Shown one piece after another: positions 1-7,894 of a stretch of DNA of 64,000 nt. Location: positions 1-64,000 of the forward strand of contig JAEZFD010000061.1 of assembly GCA_023417655.1 (NCBI GenBank). Reading direction: 5' to 3'. The notes under the pieces were generated by a model. It did no database searches, was not told the DNA's origin, and saw only the letters and a program-made list of their open reading frames with translations. The translations under genes were made by a program, and so were the position numbers. The stretch is from Planctomycetota bacterium (GTDB taxonomy: Bacteria > Planctomycetota > Planctomycetia > Planctomycetales > Planctomycetaceae). Every line of letters starts with the position of its first letter. Position 1 is the first letter of the stretch.

Positions 1-196
1 ATTTTGAATTTGGGATTTTGAATTTGGGATTTTGAATTTGGGATTTTGAATTTGGGATTTTGAATTTGTGATTTTGAATTTGGGATTTTGAATTTGAGAT
101 TTTGAATTTGAGATTTTGAATTTGAGATTTTGAATTTGAGATTTTGAATTTGGGATTTTGAATTTGAGATTTTGAATTTGAGATTTTGAATTTGGG
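1..196. repeat. 14-bp tandem repeat array, 14 units
   Basis: Fourteen head-to-tail units of ATTTTGAATTTGGG fill the stretch without any change of period. Variation is confined to positions 13-14 of the unit (GG, AG or TG): units 1-4, 6, 11 and 14 end GG, unit 5 ends TG and the rest end AG. The array is cut by the window edge, so its full length is unknown. It ends about 225 nt before pgk. It has no spacers, so it is not a CRISPR; it is a simple AT-rich minisatellite. Confidence 0.97.
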
Positions 197-423
197 ATTT
201 CTTTCGGCGGTGGCAGCGGCGCTCGATCGAGCGTTCACAGCCCCCAGCAATCAGTGTTTCCTGATGAATTTCCCGCCAGCTTGGCAGTGGCCAATCTGTG
301 ACTTACGATGACGCCTTGCGCCGGACCGATCACCGTTCTCCTGAGGGAACGTCACACAGCAGGATCGCCGTCTGCGCGAAGTTGAATTGTTCAGGTCTTT
401 TGGAATTTGGAAGGTGATCTCGG

Positions 424-1644
424 ATGGCAAAGAAATCCATCGCTGACGTCGACGTCAAAGGCAAAACCGTACTGATGCGAGTGGACTTCAACGTGCCCCT
501 CGATGACCAGCAGAAGATTACGGATGACCGCCGGATTAAGATGGCACTGCCGTCTATCAAATCTGTTCTCGATCGGGGCGGCAAGGTCGTCCTGATGAGC
601 CACCTCGGACGTCCTGATGGAAAAGTCGATCCCAAGGCCAGCCTGAAGCCAGTTGCTGTTCGCCTGGGGGAATTGCTCAACGTTCCTGTTCAGATGGCCG
701 CCGATACTGTCGGCCCGGACGCACAGGCTAAGGTTGCTGCCTTGCAGTCCGGTGGAGTCGTCGTCCTCGAGAACGTCCGCTTTGCTCCGGAAGAAGAACT
801 GAAGGACGAGAAGGCGACTCCGGAACAGCTTGCCGCCAAGCAGGAATTCGCTGCGAAGTTGGCCTCCTTCGGCGACATCTATTGCAACGATGCCTTCGGC
901 ACCTGTCACCGTGCTCACGCGAGCATGTATACGGTTCCGTCGCTGATGACCGGCAAGCCCAAGGTCTGCGGCTTCCTGGTGCAGAAAGAAATTCAGTACC
1001 TCAGCGACACCATTTCGAACCCGAAGCGTCCATTCGTGGCCATCGTCGGGGGTGCCAAGGTTTCAGACAAGATCAAGGTCATCAAGAACCTGCTGACCGT
1101 CTGCGATCAGGTGTTGATCGGTGGCGCAATGGCTTACACCTTCTCACTCGCCAAGGGCGGGCAGGTCGGTAAGAGCCTCGTAGAGCGAGATAAAGTCGAT
1201 CTGGCGAGTGAGCTGATCGCATCCGGTGGGGACAAGCTCGTCCTTCCCGTTGACACCCATTGCGGCGATGATTTCAAAGCCAGCTGCAACAAGCTGGTTG
1301 TTGAAGCCGGTCACATCCCGGACAACTTCGAAGGGCTCGACATCGGTCCGAAGACCGCTCAGCTGTATGCTGACATCGTGAAGAAGGCCGGCACCGTGAT
1401 CTGGAATGGCCCAATGGGCGTGTTTGAAATGCCGCCGTTCGATGAAGGAACGAAAGCGGTCGCCCAGGCGATTGCTGACTCCAATTCGATCAGCATCATC
1501 GGCGGAGGCGACAGTGCCGCAGCGATCCAGCAACTCGGCTTCGCTGACAAGGTGACCCACGTCAGCACCGGCGGTGGCGCCAGCCTCGAAATGCTCGAAG
1601 GCAAACGCTTCAAGCCCGTCGACGTGCTGGACGAGAGCGTCTGA
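424..1644 (+). CDS. pgk: Phosphoglycerate kinase
   Basis: Cytosolic glycolytic enzyme that interconverts 1,3-bisphosphoglycerate + ADP and 3-phosphoglycerate + ATP. The 406 residues match the usual family length. Visible hallmarks are the substrate-binding RVDFNVPLDD (19-28), SHLGRPDG (59-66), the hinge-region GGAKVSDK (209-216), IGGAMAYTF (232-240), WNGPMGVFE (327-335) and the nucleotide-binding GGGDSAAA (360-367) and STGGGASLE (381-389). The ATG is preceded by GGAAGGTGAT at good spacing. It stands alone: the next gene on the same strand begins about 280 nt later and is unrelated. Nothing in the sequence suggests special regulation. Confidence 0.98.
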   Translation: MAKKSIADVDVKGKTVLMRVDFNVPLDDQQKITDDRRIKMALPSIKSVLDRGGKVVLMSHLGRPDGKVDPKASLKPVAVRLGELLNVPVQMAADTVGPDAQAKVAALQSGGVVVLENVRFAPEEELKDEKATPEQLAAKQEFAAKLASFGDIYCNDAFGTCHRAHASMYTVPSLMTGKPKVCGFLVQKEIQYLSDTISNPKRPFVAIVGGAKVSDKIKVIKNLLTVCDQVLIGGAMAYTFSLAKGGQVGKSLVERDKVDLASELIASGGDKLVLPVDTHCGDDFKASCNKLVVEAGHIPDNFEGLDIGPKTAQLYADIVKKAGTVIWNGPMGVFEMPPFDEGTKAVAQAIADSNSISIIGGGDSAAAIQQLGFADKVTHVSTGGGASLEMLEGKRFKPVDVLDESV

Positions 1645-1926
1645 CGAATGTAAGTGCCGGCGATGAATTCCTTTGCGGCGCAACCGCAGGCTATGAATCT
1701 GATTGTCAATTCGGTTATGGTGGCGTACGCAACTAGAACCAACTGAACTGATGTTGTGTCAGTCCAGTGACATCTTTTATTTTTCTAACGACTACGTGGG
1801 CATGGCAAGGGATTTTGGTGAGGTTTGGCACGAATATTGTGTTGCCAGAGTCGCAATGGTGCAGCCGCCGGAGATACTGCTTACAGTGGGTAAGCGAGAT
1901 TTCCGGTCGCTGCTGGCGGTACACGA

Positions 1927-2313
1927 ATGGGGAGTGTTCACGTGGAAGAGGAATGTTCCGTCTCAAGTGGAAGTGAAGAGCCGGATCTGATTATTGACTA
2001 CGTGAAGAGCCAACTCTTTCGGGTGGTCTACGCAGAAGGAATCTGGGGTGGGCTCTCCGGCAATGGAGATCTGCATCTTTCGTTCTGGAATAGTCGTGAG
2101 CCAATCCCCAAACGCGTCAACTACCGAGTTGCAGATAACGGGGAATTGGTGGAAACAAGCCGCGAAACGCGATGTGATCTCGTGCGCGAAGTTGAAATCG
2201 GCGTTCTTATGAATCTCGCGACCGCTCGTGCACTTCGAAACTGGCTGGATGAAATGATTGATGATCGCGATCAGGCCGATGTCGGCGGTGACTCGGCAGG
2301 AGGGAAACTTTAA
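1927..2313 (+). CDS. Conserved hypothetical protein, first gene of a three-gene cassette
   Basis: Small soluble protein of 128 residues, or 123 if it starts at GTG 1942, which has GGGGAG seven bases upstream and is the better ribosome-binding context. The core VVYAEGIWGGLSGNGDLHLS (33-52) followed by W54, PIPKRVNY (59-66) and the C-terminal REVEIGVLMNL-TARALRNWLDEMI (87-111) looks like a conserved domain. The layout, a 'YA.G' strand followed by a late helix with A-x-x-L-x-x-W/L, is loosely reminiscent of DUF3467, but that link is inference. There is no signal peptide or membrane segment. Its stop codon overlaps the next start by one base (TAATG), so the two are translationally coupled. Function unknown. 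Confidence 0.8.
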   Translation: MGSVHVEEECSVSSGSEEPDLIIDYVKSQLFRVVYAEGIWGGLSGNGDLHLSFWNSREPIPKRVNYRVADNGELVETSRETRCDLVREVEIGVLMNLATARALRNWLDEMIDDRDQADVGGDSAGGKL

Positions 2314-2798
2314 TGGCTCAGAGACGAAGGTCCCAGTCTTGGAGGAGTAGTTCTCCGAAACTGATTTATCGCCCATCTAAGGTTTCGCAAGTGACAACAG
2401 GGGGGGCACCAAAGTTTAGCACCTCTCTGTTTGGAGGCCGGCCAGGATCTAGGTCGGGGGAAGTGATTGCCTCGGGGGCTTTTCCGCCTTCTGTAGATGC
2501 CCACCTCTTAAAGCAAAGGTTTGAGCAACTCGCTGCAGCTTGGAAATGTAAGGCGCAGTTCCTCTCTTCTCCCAAAGAGATGGCCGCATTGCCGGAATAT
2601 CGACGGATTGTCGAGCTGGGGCAAGGTGTTATTCCCTTGCTTTTAGACGAGCTAAGAGTGTCACCGAGCTTTTGGTTTTCTGCGCTCCGTGAACTGACGG
2701 GTGAAGATCCTGTAGACGACACAGTTCGCGGAAAAGTCGACAAAATGGCCGAAGCATGGGTTTTGTGGGGTGAGTCTAAAGGGTTCAGGAGGAAATAG
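2313..2798 (+). CDS. Conserved hypothetical protein, second gene of the cassette
   Basis: 161 residues. The first 60 are basic and low in structure (many R, S, G, P), and the conserved part is 65-160: a helix around LKQRFEQLAAAW, then ALPEYRRIVELGQGVIPLLL (92-111), FWFSALRELTGEDPV (120-134) and KMAEAWVLWGESKGF (144-158). From memory, proteins with this 'P.Y..I...G...IP.LL.EL...P..WF.AL..ITGE.P' pattern are widespread in cyanobacteria and other bacteria as uncharacterised proteins, often beside a partner like the next gene. The domain looks all-helical. The start overlaps the previous stop (TAATG), and its own stop overlaps the next start (TAGTG). Function unknown; an adaptor or partner role is only a guess. 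Confidence 0.85.
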   Translation: MAQRRRSQSWRSSSPKLIYRPSKVSQVTTGGAPKFSTSLFGGRPGSRSGEVIASGAFPPSVDAHLLKQRFEQLAAAWKCKAQFLSSPKEMAALPEYRRIVELGQGVIPLLLDELRVSPSFWFSALRELTGEDPVDDTVRGKVDKMAEAWVLWGESKGFRRK

Positions 2799-3226
2799 TG
2801 CGAATGAGTGGGCCGGCGGAATGGTTCCCAAAATTAGCTCCTCACAACCACAAGGTGACTAGCCCAGTCGACCAGAGATATAATTGCATTGCCTGGGCTT
2901 ATGGTAAGGACGATCTTTGGTTTTGGCCGGATGCAGATAGTTATTGGCCACCGGAGATTTCTCGTGTTGAGGAAATTCAGGCTTTCGTTGCCTTGTACTC
3001 TCGACTTGGCTACGAGGTTTGTGCCGATGGCGAACTCACCTCGGGATTCGAGAAAGTTACGATTTACTGTGACGAGGCGGGGAAACCGACCCATGCTGCG
3101 CTCCAACTCCCGAATGGGATGTGGGCCAGCAAATGCGGGTGCTGGCACGATATTGAACATGAGTTAGACGCTTTAAACGGAAGTTTGTATGGAAAGCCGA
3201 CGGTGTTTATGTCTCGCCCTCGATAA
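2798..3226 (+). CDS. DUF7689-like protein, possible papain/NlpC-fold cysteine hydrolase
   Basis: 142 residues from GTG 2798, which has AGGAGG five bases upstream; ATG 2804 is a weaker alternative. The N-terminal half carries YNCIAWAYG (28-36) then WFWPDADSYWPP (41-52), and the C-terminal half carries KPTHAALQLPNGMWASKCG (97-115). A Cys at the head of a hydrophobic helix followed by a His leading a hydrophobic strand and a G-x-W-x-S-K-x-G turn resembles the Cys/His arrangement of NlpC/P60-like hydrolases, with C30 and H99 as the candidate pair. That reading is inference. The 'NCIAWA...W..P...YWP' pattern recalls the domain I know as DUF7689. It overlaps the preceding gene by one base and closes the cassette; an inverted repeat follows at 3236-3265. 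Confidence 0.85.
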   Translation: MRMSGPAEWFPKLAPHNHKVTSPVDQRYNCIAWAYGKDDLWFWPDADSYWPPEISRVEEIQAFVALYSRLGYEVCADGELTSGFEKVTIYCDEAGKPTHAALQLPNGMWASKCGCWHDIEHELDALNGSLYGKPTVFMSRPR

Positions 3227-3235
3227 GTTTTGGGG

Positions 3236-3265
3236 CCGGAAGATCTGCGGCTTTACGTCTTCCGG
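3236..3265 (+). terminator. Inverted repeat after the three-gene cassette
   Basis: CCGGAAGA (3236-3243) and TCTTCCGG (3258-3265) are perfect 8-bp arms around a 14-nt loop, ten bases after the last cassette stop. There is no T-run, so an intrinsic terminator is uncertain. It may instead be an RNA-stabilising hairpin marking the end of the operon. Confidence 0.4.
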
Positions 3266-3372
3266 ATCACCGGTTCACCTTTAGGGGAAGTTAGCGTCTT
3301 GAGGGTGGAGAGGTGATCAACTCGTACTCGGGCGTAGCTAATTTTGGTGGAGTTGATTGCGAAGGACTGGTT

Positions 3373-3390
3373 GCCTCTATCTTTAGAGGC
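3373..3390 (+). promoter_or_regulatory. Hairpin covering the ribosome-binding site of the zinc-ribbon gene
   Basis: GCCTCTA (3373-3379) and TAGAGGC (3384-3390) pair perfectly around the loop TCTT. The 3' arm contains AGAGG, the only Shine-Dalgarno-like string before ATG 3399. If the stem forms in mRNA it would hide the ribosome-binding site. The structure is visible; a regulatory role is inference. Confidence 0.4.
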
Positions 3391-3398
3391 GCATTGAG

Positions 3399-4502
3399 AT
3401 GTCGTCAGCAGGTCGGAATATTGACGAAGGCAGAGGAGAGATCTTTCCTTGCCCGCAATGCGGGGCGGATATGGTCTTTGAGCCCGGCCGCGATACTCTC
3501 ATCTGCCGTCATTGCTCGACCACGCGCGGGATCGTCAACGATCCAGCGGCGGAGATCGTTGAGCAAGATTTCGAGGCGATGCTGGAACTGATTCGGCAGC
3601 AGAAAGAGGCCCCTGAACTTCCGGCAGAGCATCAGGAAGTGCGCTGCGACGGCTGCGGGGCGAATGTGGCTTTCGTGGGAACGCTGACAAGCACCCGTTG
3701 TGCCTACTGTGGAACTCCGCTGCAGCGATCAAAAATTCATCAGGGAGGCCAGCGCATTCCGGTGGATGCGCTGATTCCATTTACGGTCCCGGAGGAACAG
3801 GCCCGACGCATCTTCCGCGACTGGGTCCGCTCACGCTGGTTTGCTCCCAACAAGTTTAAGCACGCCGGTGATGACGGACGCTTTCAGGGAAGCTATCTGC
3901 CGTACTGGACGTTCGACGCGATGACCCGTTCCCGTTATCGCGGCGAACGTGGCGATCACTATTACGTGACAGTCGGCTCAGGCAAAGATGAGCGTCGGGA
4001 ACGTCGCACCCGCTGGTCGGCAGCAGCAGGAAAAGTCGATCATTTCTTCGATGACAGGATCGTGCTGGCTGCACAAGGACTGCCCAGTCGGTTAATTCGG
4101 GAACTCCCGCCGTGGAAGCTGGAGAAGTCCGTCCCGTTCAATGCGGCTTATCTGTCAGGCATCGCGTCACGGACCTATGACGTCGAACTGCCGGACGGCT
4201 TCAAGGTGGCGCGGGCAGAAATGGAGGATGCCATTCGGGAACTCTGCCGTCGCCAGATTGGCGGAGACGAGCAGCGCGTTCACAAAGTTCAGACTCAGTA
4301 TGAAGGCATCACTTACAAGCATTTGCTGCTGCCAATCTGGATTCTCGCCTATCAGTTCCATGGCAAGAATTTCCAGGTTGCAATCAATGCGGTGACCGGA
4401 AAGATCTCAGGCGAGCGTCCCTACAGCGTCGCGAAGATTACCATTGCGGTGCTGATCGCACTTGTCATCGCAGGTATCGCACTCGCCCTGTCGCAGCGGT
4501 AA
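3399..4502 (+). CDS. Double zinc-ribbon protein with C-terminal membrane anchor
   Basis: 367 residues. Two zinc ribbons sit at the N-terminus: CPQC (18-21) with CRHC (36-39), and CDGC (83-86) with CAYC (101-104). A region of about 220 residues follows that is rich in aromatic and basic residues (for example GSYLPYWTFDAMTRSRYRG), and a single hydrophobic helix near 346-364 ends the chain, giving a C-terminally anchored cytosolic protein. Homologues are sometimes annotated as TFIIB-type zinc-ribbon or, wrongly, as primosomal helicase proteins. No enzymatic motif is visible. The gene is monocistronic between the cassette upstream and a convergent minus-strand gene 23 nt beyond its stop. Its ribosome-binding site lies in a potential hairpin. 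Function unknown. Confidence 0.85.
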   Translation: MSSAGRNIDEGRGEIFPCPQCGADMVFEPGRDTLICRHCSTTRGIVNDPAAEIVEQDFEAMLELIRQQKEAPELPAEHQEVRCDGCGANVAFVGTLTSTRCAYCGTPLQRSKIHQGGQRIPVDALIPFTVPEEQARRIFRDWVRSRWFAPNKFKHAGDDGRFQGSYLPYWTFDAMTRSRYRGERGDHYYVTVGSGKDERRERRTRWSAAAGKVDHFFDDRIVLAAQGLPSRLIRELPPWKLEKSVPFNAAYLSGIASRTYDVELPDGFKVARAEMEDAIRELCRRQIGGDEQRVHKVQTQYEGITYKHLLLPIWILAYQFHGKNFQVAINAVTGKISGERPYSVAKITIAVLIALVIAGIALALSQR

Positions 4503-4525
4503 CTCGGACCGGCTGAACAGTCGGA

Positions 4526-5335
4526 TTACTTCATGGGAAGGCCTTCAGACTTCGCCATGTTCATCATCCAGTTCCCGACTTGAGCTGAACCGAGAATGTC
4601 GATCTGCTCGTTGATCTGCGAGGGCTTGTCCCCTTTCCAGGGATCGCCGCCAACACCGGAATGCGTTGCTGTGAAGAGCCGGGAAGTGTATCGGCAAGGA
4701 GTTTCGGCCTTGGTCCCTGTGTTTCCAAACCAGGTTCGCGAGCAGACGGTCGGGTCGCGTAACGCATGATATGCACTGCTGACATTCCCGGGGATCACAT
4801 CAGCGTATGGACCCAGGTGCCAGTCAACGGCGTCATAGAGTCCGAGGAAATGCAGGTGCATCCCTGAAATCCGAGGGCAGACTTTAAAGTTCCGCAGTCG
4901 CTTTGCGATCAGAATCGCGATGAGGCCGCCGCGACTATGGCCAACCAGTGAGAGCCGGACGAAGACGTCTGAGAGTGACAGAAACGAAGATTGGTTCAAT
5001 CCCCCATAAGAGCTTGCGCGGGGAGCCGCAGCGGCTGTGACCCTCTCGCTGATCCATTGCACGCCCGCATTGACAATGTTGGCGACGTCCAGCCCCAGGT
5101 CACCGGGGCCATGCAGATAGCCGCCATTCTCACCGCATCTCATCTGCTGGACGAACCGATAGACATGGCTGTTGCTCCCTTCGGGATTCAGCCATTTGCG
5201 GGAAGCGGTTCCATCGATCCCCAGGACGATATCAATAAATGGAGGAGGCGCCGCAGGAGGCGTCTTCGGTGGGTGCGATGGAGATGGGCTGGCCGAAGGT
5301 GCCTGGAGGACTGGGAACTTCGGCGATACCACCAT
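4526..5335 (-). CDS. Alpha/beta-hydrolase-like protein (lipase/DUF2235-like)
   Basis: The open frame extends to 5611, but that would overlap the upstream methyltransferase gene by 88 nt. I place the start at ATG 5335 with AAGGG upstream, giving 269 residues. A proline/serine-rich stretch is followed by IDIVLGIDGT, a typical first strand and DGT turn, and by LVGHSRGGLIAILIAK, the nucleophile elbow G-x-S-x-G with Ser as catalytic nucleophile. Later YDAVDWHLG and THSGVGGDP could supply the acid and His. The DGT plus GHSRGG combination resembles the DUF2235/Tle1-like hydrolase group, though no type VI secretion genes are near. Substrate unknown. It lies 3' of the methyltransferase gene on the same strand. 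Confidence 0.75.
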   Translation of the reverse strand: MVVSPKFPVLQAPSASPSPSHPPKTPPAAPPPFIDIVLGIDGTASRKWLNPEGSNSHVYRFVQQMRCGENGGYLHGPGDLGLDVANIVNAGVQWISERVTAAAAPRASSYGGLNQSSFLSLSDVFVRLSLVGHSRGGLIAILIAKRLRNFKVCPRISGMHLHFLGLYDAVDWHLGPYADVIPGNVSSAYHALRDPTVCSRTWFGNTGTKAETPCRYTSRLFTATHSGVGGDPWKGDKPSQINEQIDILGSAQVGNWMMNMAKSEGLPMK

Positions 5336-5523
5336 TGACTCGCACCCTTTGTCTGAAGCTGGCACCGTTGGAGGGACGTGTGTCGAGCAAATTCGATCGA
5401 TGTTGATGAAAAACGAGGGCGGTCGGGTCAACGCAGTCCCGACGGAATGGGCGCGGAAACAGCGTAATAAGTGGGAGAAACACTGCCTATACGAAAATCC
5501 ACAAGATTGACGACACTTTTGGA

Positions 5524-6300
5524 TTACCGTGCAGGGGCGGCATCGGCCGCCGATTTCTTCATGAAGAGGATGACATGCTGCCGTGGGAGTTTGCTGAACG
5601 TTTCGACCCATTGAAGCCCGAATTCCGGCTGAAGGGCCTCAAGTTTGACCTGTGCTTCTGACATCTTGTGAACTTCCTTGATCGGAACCGTGGGGTCTTC
5701 TTTGCGGTATTCGACGAAGGCCACCCGCCCTCCCGGCTTCAGCGACGTCACGATCGACTGGAGCATCTCATAAGGAAGATTGAACTCGTGGTACACGTCG
5801 ACCATGACGGCCAGATCGACGCTCTCCGGGTCCAGATTCGGTGATTTCACCGTTCCCAGCACAGGCACCACGTTGTCGATCCCGAGGGACTTGCACTTGT
5901 ATTCCAGCGCCTGCAGCATCTCCTTCTGAATGTCGACGGCCATGACTTTTCCGTCAGGCCGGATTGCCTGGGCGATGCGGACGGAAATGACTCCTGAACC
6001 CGCTCCGATATCAGCGACCACCATGCCGGGCTTCAGACTCAGGCCTTCGATCAGCAAAGAAAGACGTTCTTCTTCCTCCCGTTCCGGGCGCTCGAGCCAG
6101 GCAATTCCCTGATGTCCCATGACCCGGGCGATTTCGCGTCCGTGATAGAACTTGCCAATCCCGTTTGGATCGTGATCTTTCTGGAACGTATAGCGACGGG
6201 GAGCCGGCTTCTGCGGACTGGTGTCGTCTGCCGAGGCGGACAGAGAGACCGAAGAGACCGCGAACAGGCAGATATAGACGACGCGGATCAGTCGACTCAT
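5524..6300 (-). CDS. Exported class I SAM-dependent methyltransferase
   Basis: 258 residues from ATG 6300, which has GGAGAG upstream; the frame stays open further 5' but without homology-like sequence. An N-terminal signal peptide (LIRVVYICLFAVSSVSLSASA) precedes a Rossmann-fold methyltransferase: motif I VVADIGAGSGVISVRIA, then VMAVDIQKEML, the acidic strand VDLAVMVDVYHEF, and SLKPGGRVAFVEYR. The core resembles UbiE/small-molecule methyltransferases. Export of a SAM-dependent enzyme is puzzling because SAM is cytosolic; similar signal-peptide methyltransferases are common in planctomycetes, so the call is not an artefact of start choice. Substrate unknown. Confidence 0.85.
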   Translation of the reverse strand: MSRLIRVVYICLFAVSSVSLSASADDTSPQKPAPRRYTFQKDHDPNGIGKFYHGREIARVMGHQGIAWLERPEREEEERLSLLIEGLSLKPGMVVADIGAGSGVISVRIAQAIRPDGKVMAVDIQKEMLQALEYKCKSLGIDNVVPVLGTVKSPNLDPESVDLAVMVDVYHEFNLPYEMLQSIVTSLKPGGRVAFVEYRKEDPTVPIKEVHKMSEAQVKLEALQPEFGLQWVETFSKLPRQHVILFMKKSAADAAPAR

Positions 6301-6490
6301 CGGAATCTCTCCGGTCAGGTGAGGCCCAGGTTTCAGTGAGGAACGAGTCTTTGCCAGAAGCGGAAAAGCGATCATGCCGACAATCCCCGCTCTCATGCGT
6401 TCCCATCCTGAGAATGACAGTCGCAAACCAAAGCCGTCAACCCAGAAGCAGGATGCCTGGACTGCGGTCGGTCTTGATGACCTCCGGCTG

Positions 6491-7894
6491 CTACCAGCGT
6501 GGAGGTCGTGAGTTCCGACTGGTGGAAGAGTTCCAGCCCCTCCAGCGTTCCTGATGCACCAGTCCCTGACCGGCGGCGTTTCCTTCCCAGTCAGACTTCC
6601 GCCAGCGACCGCAAAAGCGCTCGACATGTTCGCCTTTGAAGAACCATGTCTGATCGGCCGCCCGCCACTGTGCTGACGGCGTCAGCGGGAGTGACTGGAT
6701 CCCCAGCAGTCGCTTGCCCAACTGAACAATCAGCAGCGAAAACAGAAACGCAGCAAGCATGACCCCGCAGAATGGAATCAACAGAACTCCCATTTCGAAG
6801 ACGTGACGCGTGCTCTGGAATAAAGGCTTCCAGAACAGCAGGGTGAACAATGCTCCCAGACTCAGGTAGGGGCCATAGGGGATCATGTTGTCCAAGGGTT
6901 GTTTGATTCCCCTGAGACGCTGTATGCCATTCCAGATGAATGTCCCGACGACAACGACAATCGCACAGGCCGGAGCAATAAAGAACGCCAGAACCGTCGC
7001 CTGCCACCCGAGAAACGCGCCAATCATGGCCATCAGGATGACATCGCCGAAACCCATTGCTTCCTGTCGAAGCACCCAGTGTCCCAGCAGGCGGACACCC
7101 CAGACCAGCCCGCCTCCGACGAGAAGACCAGCAAGACTGACAACCAGTCCATGCAGATGCGGCATCTTCTGGATCCACTCCGGCACCGCACCGCCGACGA
7201 GCAGGGGATGAAGCCATTCCGGGGTGACGAGACCGAATGACTGTTCCATATTCGGACTCTGGAACCAGACCGGAACGAGATGAACCCGGGCGACTGCTGC
7301 ACTGCAAATGATCGCGAAAGCCATCGCCGGCAGGGTGCTCCCGTCTGGAATGATCCGCAGATCGAAGTCGATCATCGTGGCAACAAGCAGGGCTTCGACC
7401 AGAACGATATGAAAGAAGAACCGGATCAGGACAAACGCCTCAGGGGAAAGCGGTCCCAATCCCGGAAAGTTCTGCGGTCCAAGATCGGTGTAGAGGCAAC
7501 TGTCGGAGAGTTTGGCAGTGAAGCCCGTCGGGACTTCCATCACATACAACAGGACCCACAGACACCCGTTCAGAAATTCAATCAGCGGATAACGCGGAGA
7601 AATTCGCATCCGGCATTTGCGGCAGCGGCCTCGAAGTTTCAGCCAGCCAAAGATCGGGACGTTGTCGTACCAGCGAATGTTTTCGCCGCAACGCCGACAG
7701 TGTGACGGTCGGTTCCAGAGTTGGCGAAGTTGGTCGAAAAATCGTTCCTGAGTCGGAATTCGATAGATGCAGACATTCAGGAAGCTCCCGATCATCGCCC
7801 CGATGATGAACAAATATGGCAGGATGATCCACAGCGGCAGATCGATCCGCACCGCTTGTGAGGCATCGGCCAGCATTGCGAAGGAATTCATCAT
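6491..7894 (-). CDS. pilD: Prepilin peptidase (A24 family)
   Basis: Polytopic membrane aspartyl protease that cleaves, and often N-methylates, type IV pilin-like precursors. The sequence shows IGSFLNVCIYRIP (35-47) typical of the family start, the zinc-binding pairs CRRC (66-69) and CRKC (91-94), the first catalytic aspartate in MIDFDLRIIPD (175-184) and the second in GFGDV (281-285), plus several membrane helices. At 467 residues it is much longer than the usual 250-300: there is an insert between the two aspartate motifs and a C-terminal hydrophilic tail of about 50 residues. The ATG overlaps the aroK stop (ATGA), so the two are coupled. Its likely substrates include the two DUF1559 pseudopilins in this window. 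Confidence 0.93.
   Translation of the reverse strand: MMNSFAMLADASQAVRIDLPLWIILPYLFIIGAMIGSFLNVCIYRIPTQERFFDQLRQLWNRPSHCRRCGENIRWYDNVPIFGWLKLRGRCRKCRMRISPRYPLIEFLNGCLWVLLYVMEVPTGFTAKLSDSCLYTDLGPQNFPGLGPLSPEAFVLIRFFFHIVLVEALLVATMIDFDLRIIPDGSTLPAMAFAIICSAAVARVHLVPVWFQSPNMEQSFGLVTPEWLHPLLVGGAVPEWIQKMPHLHGLVVSLAGLLVGGGLVWGVRLLGHWVLRQEAMGFGDVILMAMIGAFLGWQATVLAFFIAPACAIVVVVGTFIWNGIQRLRGIKQPLDNMIPYGPYLSLGALFTLLFWKPLFQSTRHVFEMGVLLIPFCGVMLAAFLFSLLIVQLGKRLLGIQSLPLTPSAQWRAADQTWFFKGEHVERFCGRWRKSDWEGNAAGQGLVHQERWRGWNSSTSRNSRPPRW

Noticed and set aside
1..196. Possible CRISPR array
   Set aside because: The units are 14 nt and directly adjacent, with no unique spacers and no cas genes anywhere in the window.
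1703..1990. 95-codon frame between pgk and the cassette
   Set aside because: No ribosome-binding site, no recognisable domain and overlap with the better supported cassette gene; kept as probable spacer.
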